Below are positions 1 to 11,311 of a stretch of 64,000 bases of DNA, in pieces. Source of the stretch: Epilithonimonas hominis. GTDB lineage: Bacteria; Bacteroidota; Bacteroidia; Flavobacteriales; Weeksellaceae. The stretch spans positions 1 to 64,000 of the forward strand of contig NZ_RJTU01000065.1 in NCBI RefSeq assembly GCF_003730015.1, given 5' to 3'. The notes under the pieces were generated by a model. It saw nothing but the letters and a program-made list of their open reading frames with translations, was not told where the DNA came from and ran no database searches. The translations under genes and the position numbers were made by a program. Each line of letters opens with the position of its first letter. Position 1 is the first letter of the stretch.

Positions 1-48
1 CTTAACCCGAACTCAGGTTATAATAGTTTATTTTTTGTATTTTAAAAT

Positions 49-1614
<1,566 letters not shown>

Positions 1615-1648
1615 CTAAATGTGTTGATTGTTAAGTATTTGCTTTTAT

Positions 1649-3229
1649 CTAGGCGTTGTAGTCAACTAGTAAGTAGTCTTTGGCTAGATTAATGAACTCT
1701 TTTGTTTGTAAATTGATCCAATCGTCTGAGTAACTCATTTCTTTTGCCATAAACTCTGCAACAGGTTTGGCGACATCAATAGCAGCTCTTGCGTCCAAGA
1801 ACAAAAACCGGATTCTTCTTGCAAGGACGTCTTCCAATGTTATAGCCATTTCATGTTTTAGAGCCCAAACTACTTCTGCATAAGTATATTCGTATTTTGG
1901 ATGAATTTTTTTAGCGTACTCTGGGTTACTTTTTTGCAGTTTTATAATTTCGGGTATGTCTGCCCCATAAATGTATAAATGATTGCTCCTATTGACTTGA
2001 TCTGTAGGGATGTTCCCATGAATTGAAAAGTGATGTGTTTTTGTTTCAACTTTTTGTAAATTACCTTCTTGCGCAGCTTCATCTACGATTTCTTGAGCCA
2101 TTTGTCTATACGTTGTCCATTTTCCTCCAATCACTGTTACTAAGCCAGTTTGATCTATTATGATTTTATGACTTCTAGAGACTTCTTTGGTGCTTTTTCC
2201 TTCTTCTTTTGGGGCGGCTAGAGGTCGAAGTCCTGCAAAAACCGAAAGTACATCTTCTCTTGTTGGCGCTTTTACTAAATAGTTTTTTGCTGTTTCTAGG
2301 ACAAACTGAATTTCTTTTTCTAACGCTTTCGGTTCGAAACTTTCATGTTCAATTAGAGTGTCTGTTGTTCCAACAACCACTTTGTCGTGCCATGGAACTA
2401 CAAACAGAACTCTTCCGTCGCTTGTTTTGGGTATCATAATAGCATCGTCTTGTGGTAAGAAGCTTTTGTCTAATACTAGGTGTATTCCTTGGCTAGGTAC
2501 AACTGTTTTCTTGTGATTGGGATTATTCATGTTAAGGATGTCATCGGTAAAAACTCCAGTTGCGTTTACGATTGCTTTTCCTTTCACTTCGTAAGTTTTG
2601 CCAGAAATTGTATCTTTTACAACTACACCATTTAGTTTCCCGCTTTCCGATTTCAATAATCCAATTACCTTAGTATAATTTACTAAACAGGCGTTGTTTT
2701 CTATAGCGGATTGCATTAAATTAATAGCGAGTCTCGAGTCGTCAAATTGTCCATCATGATACAAAACACCGCTTTGTAAGTTTTTTTCTTTAATGTTGGA
2801 GAGTAGATTTTTTGTGCTTTTTTTACCTAGGTATTTTGTTTTCCCGATACTTAATTTGCCTGCTAGCATATCGTAGATAGATAGTCCTATGAGGTAAAAA
2901 GGACCTCCCCACCAAGAGTAATTAGGAATTATAAAAGCTTGGTTTTTTACCAAATGTGCTGCGTTCTTGGCTAATAGTCCTCTTTCTCTTAGTGCTTCTT
3001 TCACAAGTGAAACGTCACCTTGTGCTAAATATCGCACTCCTCCGTGAACTAGTTTTGTGCTTCTGCTCGATGTTCCTTTGGCAAAATCATGGGATTCAAA
3101 TAAAACAGTTTTGTAACCTCTAAGTGTTGAGTCTAAGGCTGTTCCTAGACCGCTCGCTCCACCGCCAATTACGATGATATCCCATTCTTTTTGTTCTTTT
3201 ACTTTTGATATTTGTGTTGCTCTAGACAT
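1649..3229 (-). CDS. glpD: Glycerol-3-phosphate dehydrogenase, FAD-dependent (GlpD)
   Basis: Oxidises glycerol-3-phosphate to dihydroxyacetone phosphate and passes electrons via FAD to the quinone pool at the inner membrane. The 526-residue protein opens with a dinucleotide-binding fold (IVIGGGASGLG, about residues 20-30). The family signature GTSSRSTKLVHGGVRYL follows around residues 52-68, and the C-terminal alpha-helical DAO_C-type domain is present. It is first in a minus-strand glpD-glpK pair. The divergent regulator and the palindromes at 3243-3294 just upstream suggest substrate-responsive repression. Start is an ATG at 3229. Confidence 0.96.
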   Translation of the reverse strand: MSRATQISKVKEQKEWDIIVIGGGASGLGTALDSTLRGYKTVLFESHDFAKGTSSRSTKLVHGGVRYLAQGDVSLVKEALRERGLLAKNAAHLVKNQAFIIPNYSWWGGPFYLIGLSIYDMLAGKLSIGKTKYLGKKSTKNLLSNIKEKNLQSGVLYHDGQFDDSRLAINLMQSAIENNACLVNYTKVIGLLKSESGKLNGVVVKDTISGKTYEVKGKAIVNATGVFTDDILNMNNPNHKKTVVPSQGIHLVLDKSFLPQDDAIMIPKTSDGRVLFVVPWHDKVVVGTTDTLIEHESFEPKALEKEIQFVLETAKNYLVKAPTREDVLSVFAGLRPLAAPKEEGKSTKEVSRSHKIIIDQTGLVTVIGGKWTTYRQMAQEIVDEAAQEGNLQKVETKTHHFSIHGNIPTDQVNRSNHLYIYGADIPEIIKLQKSNPEYAKKIHPKYEYTYAEVVWALKHEMAITLEDVLARRIRFLFLDARAAIDVAKPVAEFMAKEMSYSDDWINLQTKEFINLAKDYLLVDYNA

Positions 3230-3242
3230 TGCTTATGATTTA

Positions 3243-3294
3243 AAACGAAATTTCGTTTGGTTTCATTTGTAAATATAAGAAAGAAAATGAAACC
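3243..3294. promoter_or_regulatory. Palindromic operator candidates between glpD and glpR
   Basis: Two perfect inverted repeats lie side by side in the 180-bp divergent spacer. One is a 16-bp palindrome, AAACGAAATTTCGTTT, at 3243-3258. The other has 10-bp arms, GGTTTCATTT at 3259-3268 and AAATGAAACC at 3285-3294. TTCG/CGAA half-sites are typical of DeoR-family operators such as that of E. coli GlpR. A weak -7-like TATATTTA lies on the minus strand inside the second repeat, so a bound repressor would block glpD transcription. Binding is inferred. Confidence 0.55.
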
Positions 3295-3409
3295 AAAAAA
3301 ATTAAATTTAATAATTTGTTAATAAGTAATTAGGTTGAGCATAATGTATTTGCTTATATGTTCTTTTTTTCTTTGATTTGTTGTTGAAAAAAACACAATT
3401 TTATAAGTT

Positions 3410-4171
3410 ATGGTAAATGAGCGCCAGCAGCAGATTTTAGATCTTTTTGATACCGAGGAATTTATTAGAGTGAATGAGATTTCCGATGCTTTAAAAGTTT
3501 CGGCAGTTACGATTCGTAAAGATTTGAGTTTCCTCGAAAGTAAATCATTGTTGTATAGAACCCATGGTGGTGCTAGAAAACAATCTAGTTTTGCTTTCGA
3601 AAAAAACATTTCGGAAAAAGAAGAAGTGCAAGTAGAGCAAAAAATTGCAATTGCTAAAAAAGCGGCTACATTAATACAAGATCATGATTTTGTAATATTG
3701 GCTTCGGGTACAACATTGCACCATTTAGCGAGAAATTTGTTGGATTTTTCTAAACTTACTGTTTTAACATCATCTTTAAAAGTTGGGCTAGAACTTTGTG
3801 ATAACGAAAAAATAGACATTATTCAGTTAGGAGGAGATGTGCGAAAATCGTCAGGGTCTGTAGTTGGGCCGTTTTCCGAAACTATTCTCAAACAGTTTTC
3901 TTGTAACAAACTTTTTCTAGGTGTTGATGGGATAGATTTTGATTTTGGGCTCTCTACATCCAATGCTATGGAGGCACATCTCAATCTTTTGATGATTAAT
4001 TCTGCTGACAAAGTCTATATTCTAGCAGATTCTACAAAGATTAATAAAAGAGGATTTGGTAAAATTTGTGAAATTCATAAAATGGATGCTTTGATAACGG
4101 ATTCTGGGATTTCTGCAAAAGATTTTGCAACTCTTTCGGATATGGGTATCGAGGTTATTATTGCAGATTAG
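3410..4171 (+). CDS. glpR: DeoR/GlpR-family transcriptional repressor
   Basis: A 253-residue DeoR-family regulator. Residues about 5-57 form the winged helix-turn-helix (VSAVTIRKDLSFLE then the RTHGGA wing). The rest is the DeoRC sugar-phosphate sensor domain, with ILADSTKINKRGFG near the C-terminus. It is transcribed divergently from glpD-glpK with palindromes in the shared spacer, so its likely role is to repress the glycerol genes until glycerol-3-phosphate accumulates. The family assignment is firm. The GlpR role rests on gene context, and another sugar-phosphate effector is possible. Confidence 0.88.
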   Translation: MVNERQQQILDLFDTEEFIRVNEISDALKVSAVTIRKDLSFLESKSLLYRTHGGARKQSSFAFEKNISEKEEVQVEQKIAIAKKAATLIQDHDFVILASGTTLHHLARNLLDFSKLTVLTSSLKVGLELCDNEKIDIIQLGGDVRKSSGSVVGPFSETILKQFSCNKLFLGVDGIDFDFGLSTSNAMEAHLNLLMINSADKVYILADSTKINKRGFGKICEIHKMDALITDSGISAKDFATLSDMGIEVIIAD

Positions 4172-4300
4172 TTTTTATGAAAGAAAGTCAATTTGGATAG
4201 TTCTAGATCAGTTTATAGAAAATTTGTTTTATTAATGCATCAAATTAATACTATAGCAAAAAACCTAATAGTTGATAAAATAAAGTAAAAGTAACTATTT

Positions 4301-4756
4301 CTAGAAGTTAACTTTGGCTACTTTATCGTGAGATTTCAAATAGAGTGGAAGTGCGGCAGAACCATACCATTTATAAATTTCAACATCGAAAATTCCAGAT
4401 TTTATAGAAGGGTCAGTCAAAACTAAACTTTCTGCTTCTTCTTTAGTTTTCGCATCCAGAATGAAAATTCCACTGTAATCATTTGAGTTTTTCTCCGCCA
4501 TTGGTCCCGCGACAATTAGTTTTCCATCTTTTGTCAGTTTGTTAATATTGTCCATATGACCTTTCATCAATTCTGATTTTTTTGCTTTGTCTGTGATTTC
4601 AGCTTTTCCTTTTTTGAGAATCACGAGATAATAAGATTTCATTCCATATTGGTCGGCTCCGAGAGAGTCTGCTAATTTTTGGTCAAAATCTTTTTTCTGA
4701 GCATTAATGAATGACGAAAATATAATTAAAGAAAGAATTGTAAATAGTGATTTCAT
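4301..4756 (-). CDS. Exported YCII-related domain protein
   Basis: A 151-residue protein with a clear signal peptide (MKSLFTILSLIIFSSFINAQ, cleavage near residue 20). A small alpha/beta domain resembling the YciI/YCII family follows: a YYLVILKKG strand, a helix with GHMDNINKL, then LIVAGPM, GIFILDAKTKEEAE and FDVEIYKWYG. Secreted YCII-like proteins are common in flavobacteria but their function is unknown. It sits 60 bp after a same-strand FAD oxidoreductase gene and may be co-transcribed with it. Confidence 0.75.
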   Translation of the reverse strand: MKSLFTILSLIIFSSFINAQKKDFDQKLADSLGADQYGMKSYYLVILKKGKAEITDKAKKSELMKGHMDNINKLTKDGKLIVAGPMAEKNSNDYSGIFILDAKTKEEAESLVLTDPSIKSGIFDVEIYKWYGSAALPLYLKSHDKVAKVNF

Positions 4757-4816
4757 TTGTTTAAGTTTCTTTCAAAATTAAAATAAAAAATGAAATCTCA
4801 AATTGGCATTCCACAA

Positions 4817-6022
4817 TTATCTTCGGAATCTGAAATATTTGGTCAACTCGTGTTTTTTACCTTTTAGAAAATCAGAAGCCATTTCCATTCCGATGACCGA
4901 AAACGTAATGCCATTTCCTCCAAAACCTAACACAAAATAAGCACTTGGGAAATTGGGATGTTCACCGATGTAAGGCAATCCGTCTTTGGTTTCTCCAAAA
5001 GTTCCAGCCCAAACAAAATCGGTTCGGAAATTATTTTCAGGAAGATATTTGTCAAGTTTTTTAACTAATTTTTTCTCCTTGTCAAAAAGTAAAGAATCTC
5101 GTTTTTGCGCATCAACAAATTCTTCATCTTCGCCACCAATCAGGATTCTGTTATCGTCTGTGGTTCGCATATATATGTAAGGTTCAGCTGTGTTCCAAAC
5201 CAAAAGGTCGTTCAGTTCCGTGTGACTTTTTTCGTGCTGTTCGCCAACAATTGCGTAGGTTGATAAGAGATTGACGAATTTGTCTTTGATGATTTCTGTA
5301 CTTTCGAAACCGTTGCAAAAAATGACTTTCTTAGCTTTAATCGTGTTTCCGTACTCGGTTGTTGCTGTAACTCCGTTTTTCTTGTAATCGAATTTGATAA
5401 TATCGGTTTTATCGAAAATCTGCAATCCTTTTTTGTGATTATAATACAAAACGTCGTGTGCTAAACAAAAAGCATCAATGCTTCCGCCTTGTTCGGAGAG
5501 AATTCCGCCAAAAGTATTATCGATTTTAAATTTCTTTTTGATTTCTTCTTCGGAAAGCCATTTCACTGGGAACTTGGCCGATTTTCTAGCCTCAAATTCT
5601 TTCTTTAAATCATCAACATCTTTCTTAAAAGCTGCGAAGTAAAGCGATTGTTTCTTCTTAAAACCACAATCGGAATTGACTTCTTTTGAGATTTTCTGTA
5701 AATCGTCAATCGAATCATAACAAGCCCAATAAGATTTTTCTGCACCTTCTCTCCCAATCATTTCTGAGAGTTCAAAAAGCGGAACATCAATCTCATATTG
5801 CAACATAGAAGTCGTGGCACTTGTACTTCCGTTCCCGATTTCTCTTCGATCAACCAAAACAGTTTTATAACCATCTTTTATCATTTGATGCGCTAGAAGA
5901 GAACCGGTGATTCCACCTCCGATGACAAGGATTTCAGTTTCTATGTTTTCTCGAAGTGAAGGATAAGAATGTTTCAATCCATCTTTTACCAGCCAAAATG
6001 GTTCAGGAGATTTTAGTTTCAT
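4817..6022 (-). CDS. FAD-dependent amino-acid-oxidase-type oxidoreductase (DadA-like)
   Basis: A 401-residue flavoprotein of the DAO superfamily. The FAD-binding motif ILVIGGGITGSLLAHQM lies near residues 30-47 and the VDRREIGNGSTSATTS segment near 57-73. The C-terminal flavin loop GLPYIGEHP and FVLGFGGNGITFS is present. No transmembrane segment or Rieske domain is seen. Members of this family oxidise amines or amino acids such as glycine, sarcosine or D-amino acids. The sequence alone does not give the substrate, so the substrate is left open. Confidence 0.85.
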   Translation of the reverse strand: MKLKSPEPFWLVKDGLKHSYPSLRENIETEILVIGGGITGSLLAHQMIKDGYKTVLVDRREIGNGSTSATTSMLQYEIDVPLFELSEMIGREGAEKSYWACYDSIDDLQKISKEVNSDCGFKKKQSLYFAAFKKDVDDLKKEFEARKSAKFPVKWLSEEEIKKKFKIDNTFGGILSEQGGSIDAFCLAHDVLYYNHKKGLQIFDKTDIIKFDYKKNGVTATTEYGNTIKAKKVIFCNGFESTEIIKDKFVNLLSTYAIVGEQHEKSHTELNDLLVWNTAEPYIYMRTTDDNRILIGGEDEEFVDAQKRDSLLFDKEKKLVKKLDKYLPENNFRTDFVWAGTFGETKDGLPYIGEHPNFPSAYFVLGFGGNGITFSVIGMEMASDFLKGKKHELTKYFRFRR

Positions 6023-6128
6023 ATGAATATTTAGTTTGTCTTTTAAATGTCATATGTAATCGCAAAGCGATTTCATAGTTATTTTTGATTTGATGCTTGT
6101 TGCTAATCAAAAAGTAAACCGTTGGATT

Positions 6129-6911
6129 TTAATTTGAAAAAAGTAAATATAAATTGTCAATAAAACTTTTCTTTGTCAACTTCTGAACAGTAACTTCATC
6201 ATAAAATGCTAAATATTTGAAATTTGGATTTTCTTTTTTAATTTTTTCAAATTTTCTTTTACCAACTTTCTTTCCATCTATAAAATAATAATCGGGTGGT
6301 TGTTCTGATGTTAAGACTACTGCCCCAATCATAGAATACTGTTCTTCAATTTCAAAATCTTGTTTTCCTAGTAGCTCATTTGTTGTTAAAATTAAAGATT
6401 TATAATCCGTAAAATTTTTGTTGTCATAGTCTAAAATGGTATAATCAATTCTTACAATATTATAATCTGTTAAGACTCTTTCAGGAAAAGTTAATGTGAA
6501 ATTTCCATTTTCTTCAGCCTTGGCAGTATATAATTTTCCTAATGTTACTAGTGAAATATTTCCCGTAATTATTTTTCTTTTTGCCTTTGAAATCAGATTT
6601 CCGTTTATTGTAATGTTTTTTTGATAAACATTTTGAACTAGAGATTGATTTGTTGTTTGAGCGTAATGGGATATTGATGATGTTAATGTAAAAGCTAAGA
6701 AAACTGAAGAAAATTTTTGATTTAACAAAGATTTTTTACCACAGATTTTGTCTCCATCTTTTGAAAGTTCTTCAAATTCTAAGCTTGAAATTTTATCCAA
6801 ATCCAAAACTTTTTTATTACATAAATCACAGAATTTACCATCTGCTAAATCCTGCATATTATTCCAGCTTTCTTCACAAGGCTTTATAATTTGAAATTTT
6901 TTTTTCATCAT
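6129..6911 (-). CDS. Membrane protein with N-terminal cysteine motif, function unknown
   Basis: About 260 residues. The N-terminus carries four cysteines: one near residue 12, a CDLC pair near residues 28-31 and an ICG near residue 57. This looks like a small zinc-ribbon-like module. A hydrophobic segment (FSSVFLAFTLTSSI) follows, then a region with repeated beta-strand character (ITINGNLIS, NISLVTLGKLYTA, GNFTLTFPE) that resembles a carboxypeptidase-regulatory-like fold. Similar Cys-module proteins recur in Chryseobacterium-type genomes, to my recollection, without assigned function. The longest reading frame starts at a TTG at 6914; the tandem ATGs at 6911 and 6908 are better starts. Confidence 0.7.
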   Translation of the reverse strand: MMKKKFQIIKPCEESWNNMQDLADGKFCDLCNKKVLDLDKISSLEFEELSKDGDKICGKKSLLNQKFSSVFLAFTLTSSISHYAQTTNQSLVQNVYQKNITINGNLISKAKRKIITGNISLVTLGKLYTAKAEENGNFTLTFPERVLTDYNIVRIDYTILDYDNKNFTDYKSLILTTNELLGKQDFEIEEQYSMIGAVVLTSEQPPDYYFIDGKKVGKRKFEKIKKENPNFKYLAFYDEVTVQKLTKKSFIDNLYLLFSN

Positions 6912-6937
6912 CAAAAGTTTTATTTAAATCTAAATTA

Positions 6938-6971
6938 CAAAAAAACCTCAAAGAAATTTTCTTAGAGGTTT
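6938..6971 (-). terminator. Intrinsic terminator after the 6998-7768 gene
   Basis: The inverted repeat AAACCTC (6943-6949) / GAGGTTT (6965-6971) is followed by a T run when read on the minus strand. It sits just past the stop of the gene ending at 6998. It closely resembles the terminator at 7799-7827. Confidence 0.75.
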
Positions 6972-6997
6972 CCAATTTATTTAAAATTAAAATTTGC

Positions 6998-7768
6998 TTA
7001 TTGAACTTCCGACATTTCCGCCTCGAACTGTGCTAATCCTGCCTTCGTGCTTCCTTTGTCAGTGCCTTTTTGCCATTCTTTTTCAGCTTTTATTTTATCA
7101 CCCAAACTATAATAATAACTCCCCATAACAGTATGACCTTCAACTTCGCCCATGCTAATGATTTTCTGTCCCAATTTGATGATTTCAGGATTTTGTTTTG
7201 GCTTTTTCGTTTTGCTGGTCAAGACTGCGCCCATTCCGCCAATATCTTCCATTACCATTAATCCAAACTTCTCCATACAAGCTTTTGCGAGACCTCTGTT
7301 GCATAAATCATCAATAGTTTTGGTATAATTTGCCATTGCACTTTCGTCAAACAGTTTTTCCAGATCATTGCTTTTAGCTCTGGTTTTGCGGTAGTATTCG
7401 TAAAGAAGTTTCGCGTTTTTTTTAGCTAACGCATCGTCTTTTCTGTTGTTTTCGGCAATGCTGTCTTTCTTCAAATCCCATTTTGTATTTTTCACCCAGC
7501 TTGAATTCCCGCTCAAGCGATTTTTAGCAAATTTAAATATAAAAATATCCTTATCAGGAAATACTACCACAGAATCGCCTTTTACAAAATAATCACCCTT
7601 CCCATATCCTGCGATATCCACTTTTCCATTGCCATCAAAAGCAAAATAAGAATATAAGGATTCTTTGGATTGTGTCATAAAATAACCTTGAAGGTTGTTG
7701 TCAGCTTCTTGAGCGTTGAAAACTCCGCTTGCTATAATTCCTAAAAGAAATAAAATGTACTTTGTCAT
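6998..7768 (-). CDS. Exported protein with C-terminal Sel1/TPR-like helices, function unknown
   Basis: A 256-residue protein with a signal peptide (MTKYILFLLGIIASGVFNAQ). The N-terminal half is beta-rich (GYFMTQSKESLYSYFAFDG, then KVDIAGYGKGDYFVKGDS). The C-terminal half is helical, with one tetratricopeptide or Sel1-like unit (GSYYYSLGDKIKAEKEWQKG, near residues 221-240). It is probably periplasmic. No catalytic motif is visible and no function is proposed. The ATG at 7768 puts the signal peptide directly at the start. Confidence 0.72.
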   Translation of the reverse strand: MTKYILFLLGIIASGVFNAQEADNNLQGYFMTQSKESLYSYFAFDGNGKVDIAGYGKGDYFVKGDSVVVFPDKDIFIFKFAKNRLSGNSSWVKNTKWDLKKDSIAENNRKDDALAKKNAKLLYEYYRKTRAKSNDLEKLFDESAMANYTKTIDDLCNRGLAKACMEKFGLMVMEDIGGMGAVLTSKTKKPKQNPEIIKLGQKIISMGEVEGHTVMGSYYYSLGDKIKAEKEWQKGTDKGSTKAGLAQFEAEMSEVQ

Positions 7769-7798
7769 TTGAAATTTTTACGAAAGTAAAAGTAAGAA

Positions 7799-7827
7799 AA
7801 AACCTCAAAGAAACTTCCTTGAGGTTT
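7799..7827 (-). terminator. Intrinsic terminator downstream of icmF
   Basis: The near-palindrome AAACCTC...GAGGTTT spans 7799-7827 with a T-rich tail on the minus strand. It lies about 50 bp after the icmF stop codon. Confidence 0.75.
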
Positions 7828-7878
7828 ATTTATAATTTTAAAACAGTTAGCATTAAAAACTGTCTGCTCGACACGGGC

Positions 7879-9633
7879 CTACATATTTCTTCTATACTTC
7901 CCGCCCACTTCAAAAAGTGCATTGGTGATCTGTCCAAGCGAACAATATTTCACGGCATCCATCATCACTTCAAATAAATTTTGCTGATTAATGGCTGCGT
8001 GTTGTAAAGTTTTCAAAGCTTCTGCAGATTTATCTTCATTAGACTTCTGGAAATTATGAAGCATTTCAATCTGGAATTGCTTTTCTTCCTCAGTCGAACG
8101 GATAACTTCTCCCGGACGAACCGTCGGCGAACCGTCTTTTCCAAGGAAAGTATTCACGCCGATGATAGGGTATTCTCCGGTGTGTTTCAACCATTCGTAA
8201 TGCATCGATTCTTCCTGAATTTTTGAACGTTGATACATTGTTTCCATCGCGCCTAGAACACCACCTCTTTCTGTAATTCTGTCGAATTCTGCATAAACGG
8301 CTTCTTCCACCAAATCCGTCAGTTCTTCAATAATAAACGAACCCTGAAGCGGATTTTCGTTTTTTGCTAAACCTAATTCTTTATTGATGATCAACTGAAT
8401 TGCCATCGCTCTTCTTACAGATTGCTCAGTCGGAGTTGTAATCGCTTCATCGTAAGCGTTGGTGTGTAACGAATTACAGTTATCATAAATTGCATAAAGT
8501 GCTTGAAGCGTCGTTCTGATATCATTAAAATCAATTTCCTGCGCGTGAAGCGAACGACCTGAAGTTTGAATGTGATATTTCAACATTTGGCTTCTTTCAT
8601 CAGCTCCGTATTTCAGTTTCATTGCTTTTGCCCAGATTCTTCTTGCGACACGTCCGATTACCGAATATTCAGGGTCGATTCCGTTGGAGAAGAAGAAGGA
8701 TAAATTCGGAGCAAAATCATTGATATCCATTCCTCTTGACAGATAATATTCCACATACGTGAAACCATTTGCCAATGTAAATGCCAACTGAGAAACCGGA
8801 TTTGCGCCCGCTTCCGCAATGTGATAACCGGAAATTGAAACAGAGTAGAAGTTTCTAACTTTTTCTTTGATGAAATATTCCTGAACGTCACCCATCAATC
8901 TCAAAGCAAATTCAGTAGAGAAAATACAAGTGTTTTGTGCCTGATCTTCTTTTAAAATGTCTGCCTGAACCGTTCCACGAACCGTTGCAATGGTTTTAGC
9001 TTTAATTTCAGCATAAACATCGGCAGGAATAACTTCGTCTCCCGTAATTCCTAATAGTTGTAAACCTAAACCATTATTGGAAGAAGGTAATTCTCCGTTA
9101 TATTTCGGTCTTTCTAAACCTTTATCGTCGAATTTCGCTTTTAAAACAGCTTCAATCTTTGATTCTAAACCATTTTCATCAATATATTTTTCAACATTTT
9201 GGTCAATGGCAGCGTTCATAAAGAAAGCCAACAACATCGGCGCAGGTCCGTTGATGGTCATTGAAACCGAAGTCAATGCATTCACTAAATCAAACCCTGA
9301 ATATAGTTTTTTAGCATCATCTAAAGTCGCAATCGAAACTCCCGCATTTCCGATTTTTCCGTAAATATCCGGCGGTAAAGCTGGATCTTGCCCGTAAAGA
9401 GTTACCGAGTCGAAAGCCGTAGATAAACGTTTTGCAGGCATTTCCGCAGAAACGTAGTGGAATCTTCTGTTGGTTCTTTCAGGACCTCCTTCTCCGGCGA
9501 ACATTCTCGTCGGGTCTTCTCCGGTTCTTTTGAAAGGATAAATTCCCGCAGTGTAGGGGAAACTTCCCGGAAGATTTTCCTGACCTTTCCATTTAATCAG
9601 ATCGCCCCAATCGTTGTATTTTGGTAATGCAAT
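7879..9633 (-). CDS. icmF: IcmF C-terminal half: B12-dependent acyl-CoA mutase domain (frameshifted)
   Basis: This is the catalytic mutase domain of a fused isobutyryl-CoA mutase, which rearranges isobutyryl-CoA and n-butyryl-CoA. The reading frame opens at 9633 without a start codon. The first ATG is at 9504 (541 residues), but homologous-looking sequence continues upstream ([10 protein letters not shown], then [15 protein letters not shown]). The segment [18 protein letters not shown] has Phe where methylmalonyl-CoA mutases, as I recall, have Tyr. That favours an isobutyryl-type substrate. [12 protein letters not shown] and [15 protein letters not shown] are family motifs. It is separated from the N-terminal half only by a one-base frame change at 9633-9635. 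Confidence 0.85.
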   Translation of the reverse strand: MALPKYNDWGDLIKWKGQENLPGSFPYTAGIYPFKRTGEDPTRMFAGEGGPERTNRRFHYVSAEMPAKRLSTAFDSVTLYGQDPALPPDIYGKIGNAGVSIATLDDAKKLYSGFDLVNALTSVSMTINGPAPMLLAFFMNAAIDQNVEKYIDENGLESKIEAVLKAKFDDKGLERPKYNGELPSSNNGLGLQLLGITGDEVIPADVYAEIKAKTIATVRGTVQADILKEDQAQNTCIFSTEFALRLMGDVQEYFIKEKVRNFYSVSISGYHIAEAGANPVSQLAFTLANGFTYVEYYLSRGMDINDFAPNLSFFFSNGIDPEYSVIGRVARRIWAKAMKLKYGADERSQMLKYHIQTSGRSLHAQEIDFNDIRTTLQALYAIYDNCNSLHTNAYDEAITTPTEQSVRRAMAIQLIINKELGLAKNENPLQGSFIIEELTDLVEEAVYAEFDRITERGGVLGAMETMYQRSKIQEESMHYEWLKHTGEYPIIGVNTFLGKDGSPTVRPGEVIRSTEEEKQFQIEMLHNFQKSNEDKSAEALKTLQHAAINQQNLFEVMMDAVKYCSLGQITNALFEVGGKYRRNM

Positions 9634-11225
9634 TTCGGAATTCTTAAATGGGATAAAGATTCTGTTGAGGTCTCCACTTTAATTTCTTTTCCTCTTACAA
9701 AGTAGGAGTAAAACTCTTCGTGGAAGGCTTTTTTCGTATCGTCCCAAGTTTTTAAGAAGTCAATGTTTTCCTGCTGAAGTTCTTTTTCTGCCTTTTGATA
9801 TTCAGCGTCCAAAATTTCGTTGGAAATGATTTTTTTAACGCCTTCAATATGATACATTTTTCTTGCTAACTCAGCCTGTTTTTCAACGTTTGCGTCATAT
9901 TGTTTGTTATTTTCAACGATTTCAGAAAGATAACGCACTCTTTTTGGAGGAATAATTGTTACTTCGTCTGTAATTTCCTGTTCAACAAAACCTTGTAGAT
10001 TTAAATCAGTAAATTTGTCGTTTACTTTCGAAACCAATCTGTTGTATAATTCCGTTGTTCCGTGGTCATTGAACTGAGAGGCTTTTGTAGCATACACCGG
10101 CATTTCATCCAATGGGCTTTCCCACAATAAATGGTTTCTTTGGAACTGTTTTCTTACGGCTTGAAGTGCATCAAGAGCGCCTCTTTTATCTGATTTATTT
10201 AAAGCCACCAAATCTGCATAATCCAGCATATCGATTTTTTCCAACTGTGTAGAAGCTCCGTATTCAGGCGTCATTACATACATTGAAACATCAGCAAAAT
10301 CCGAAACTTCTGAACCTGACTGTCCGATACCTGAAGTTTCCAGAATGATAACATCTGGATGAGCTAATTTTAAAACATTCAAAGCGGAATGAATAAACGG
10401 AGAAACAGAAACGTTGTTTTCTCTCGTCGCCATCGAACGCATATAAACTCTAGGATCATTGATCGCATTCATACGGATTCTGTCACCCAAAAGTGCACCT
10501 CCTGTTTTCTTCTTCGAAGGGTCAATCGAAATAATGGCAATTTTTTTACCTGGATTTGAACGTAAGAAACGTCTTACCAATTCGTCTGTTAAAGATGATT
10601 TTCCCGCTCCACCAGTACCTGTGATCCCGATAATCGGAATATTCAGATCTTTTGATTTTTCGTCGATCGCTTTTACCAATTCTGGTTTTTCATCTGAGAA
10701 GTTTTCAACCGCAGAAATAATTTTTGCAATGCTTGTAGAATTTTCAAAACTAATTGAATCTAAATCTTGAACAGAAACCTCTTTTCCTGTTGGGAAATCC
10801 GATTTTTTTACCAAGTCATCGATCATTCCCCGTAAACCAAGTTCACGACCGTCATCGGGAGAATAAATTCTGTCGATCCCATAAGCCATAATATCTTCAA
10901 TTTCTTCCGGCAGAATTACACCGCCACCGCCACCAAAAATCTTGATTTGCGGAGAATTTTTTTCTCTTAAAAGATCGTAAATGTATTTGAAATATTCGTT
11001 GTGCCCACCTTGATAGGAAGTTAGGGCAATCGCATTTGCATCTTCCTGAATCGCTGTATTGACAACTTCTTCTGCGGATTTGTCGTGACCAAGGTGAATG
11101 ACTTCGCATCCCGTTCCCTGAATCACACGGCGCATAATATTAATCGCAGCATCGTGACCGTCGAATAACGATGCAGCAGTCACGATTCTTACTTTATTTT
11201 TAGGCGTATATTTAGTGTTTTCCAT
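9597..11225 (-). CDS. icmF: IcmF N-terminal half: B12-binding and MeaB-like GTPase domains (frameshifted)
   Basis: About 542 residues from the ATG at 11225 (a longer frame uses TTG at 11246). Residues about 10-140 form the cobalamin-binding domain, with LFDGHDAA for the DxHxxG lower-ligand motif, SYQGGH and the glycine run FGGGGGVI. A MeaB-type G-protein chaperone domain follows with the P-loop [13 protein letters not shown], the switch region [18 protein letters not shown] and the base-recognition NKSD. The true order is B12-GTPase-mutase, as in IcmF. Frame is lost after the RIPK codons at 9633-9635; past that point the translation is out-of-frame tail until TGA at 9597. Adding one base gives an intact protein of about 1115 residues. 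Confidence 0.87.
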   Translation of the reverse strand: MENTKYTPKNKVRIVTAASLFDGHDAAINIMRRVIQGTGCEVIHLGHDKSAEEVVNTAIQEDANAIALTSYQGGHNEYFKYIYDLLREKNSPQIKIFGGGGGVILPEEIEDIMAYGIDRIYSPDDGRELGLRGMIDDLVKKSDFPTGKEVSVQDLDSISFENSTSIAKIISAVENFSDEKPELVKAIDEKSKDLNIPIIGITGTGGAGKSSLTDELVRRFLRSNPGKKIAIISIDPSKKKTGGALLGDRIRMNAINDPRVYMRSMATRENNVSVSPFIHSALNVLKLAHPDVIILETSGIGQSGSEVSDFADVSMYVMTPEYGASTQLEKIDMLDYADLVALNKSDKRGALDALQAVRKQFQRNHLLWESPLDEMPVYATKASQFNDHGTTELYNRLVSKVNDKFTDLNLQGFVEQEITDEVTIIPPKRVRYLSEIVENNKQYDANVEKQAELARKMYHIEGVKKIISNEILDAEYQKAEKELQQENIDFLKTWDDTKKAFHEEFYSYFVRGKEIKVETSTESLSHLRIPKLHYQNTTIGAI

Positions 11226-11311
11226 ATTAATAATGATAGCTTCCAAATTTAATATTTTTTGGGAAATGGGAAAGAGTCAGAGGCTGGAAGTCAGAAGTCG
11301 GATGTTTTCGT

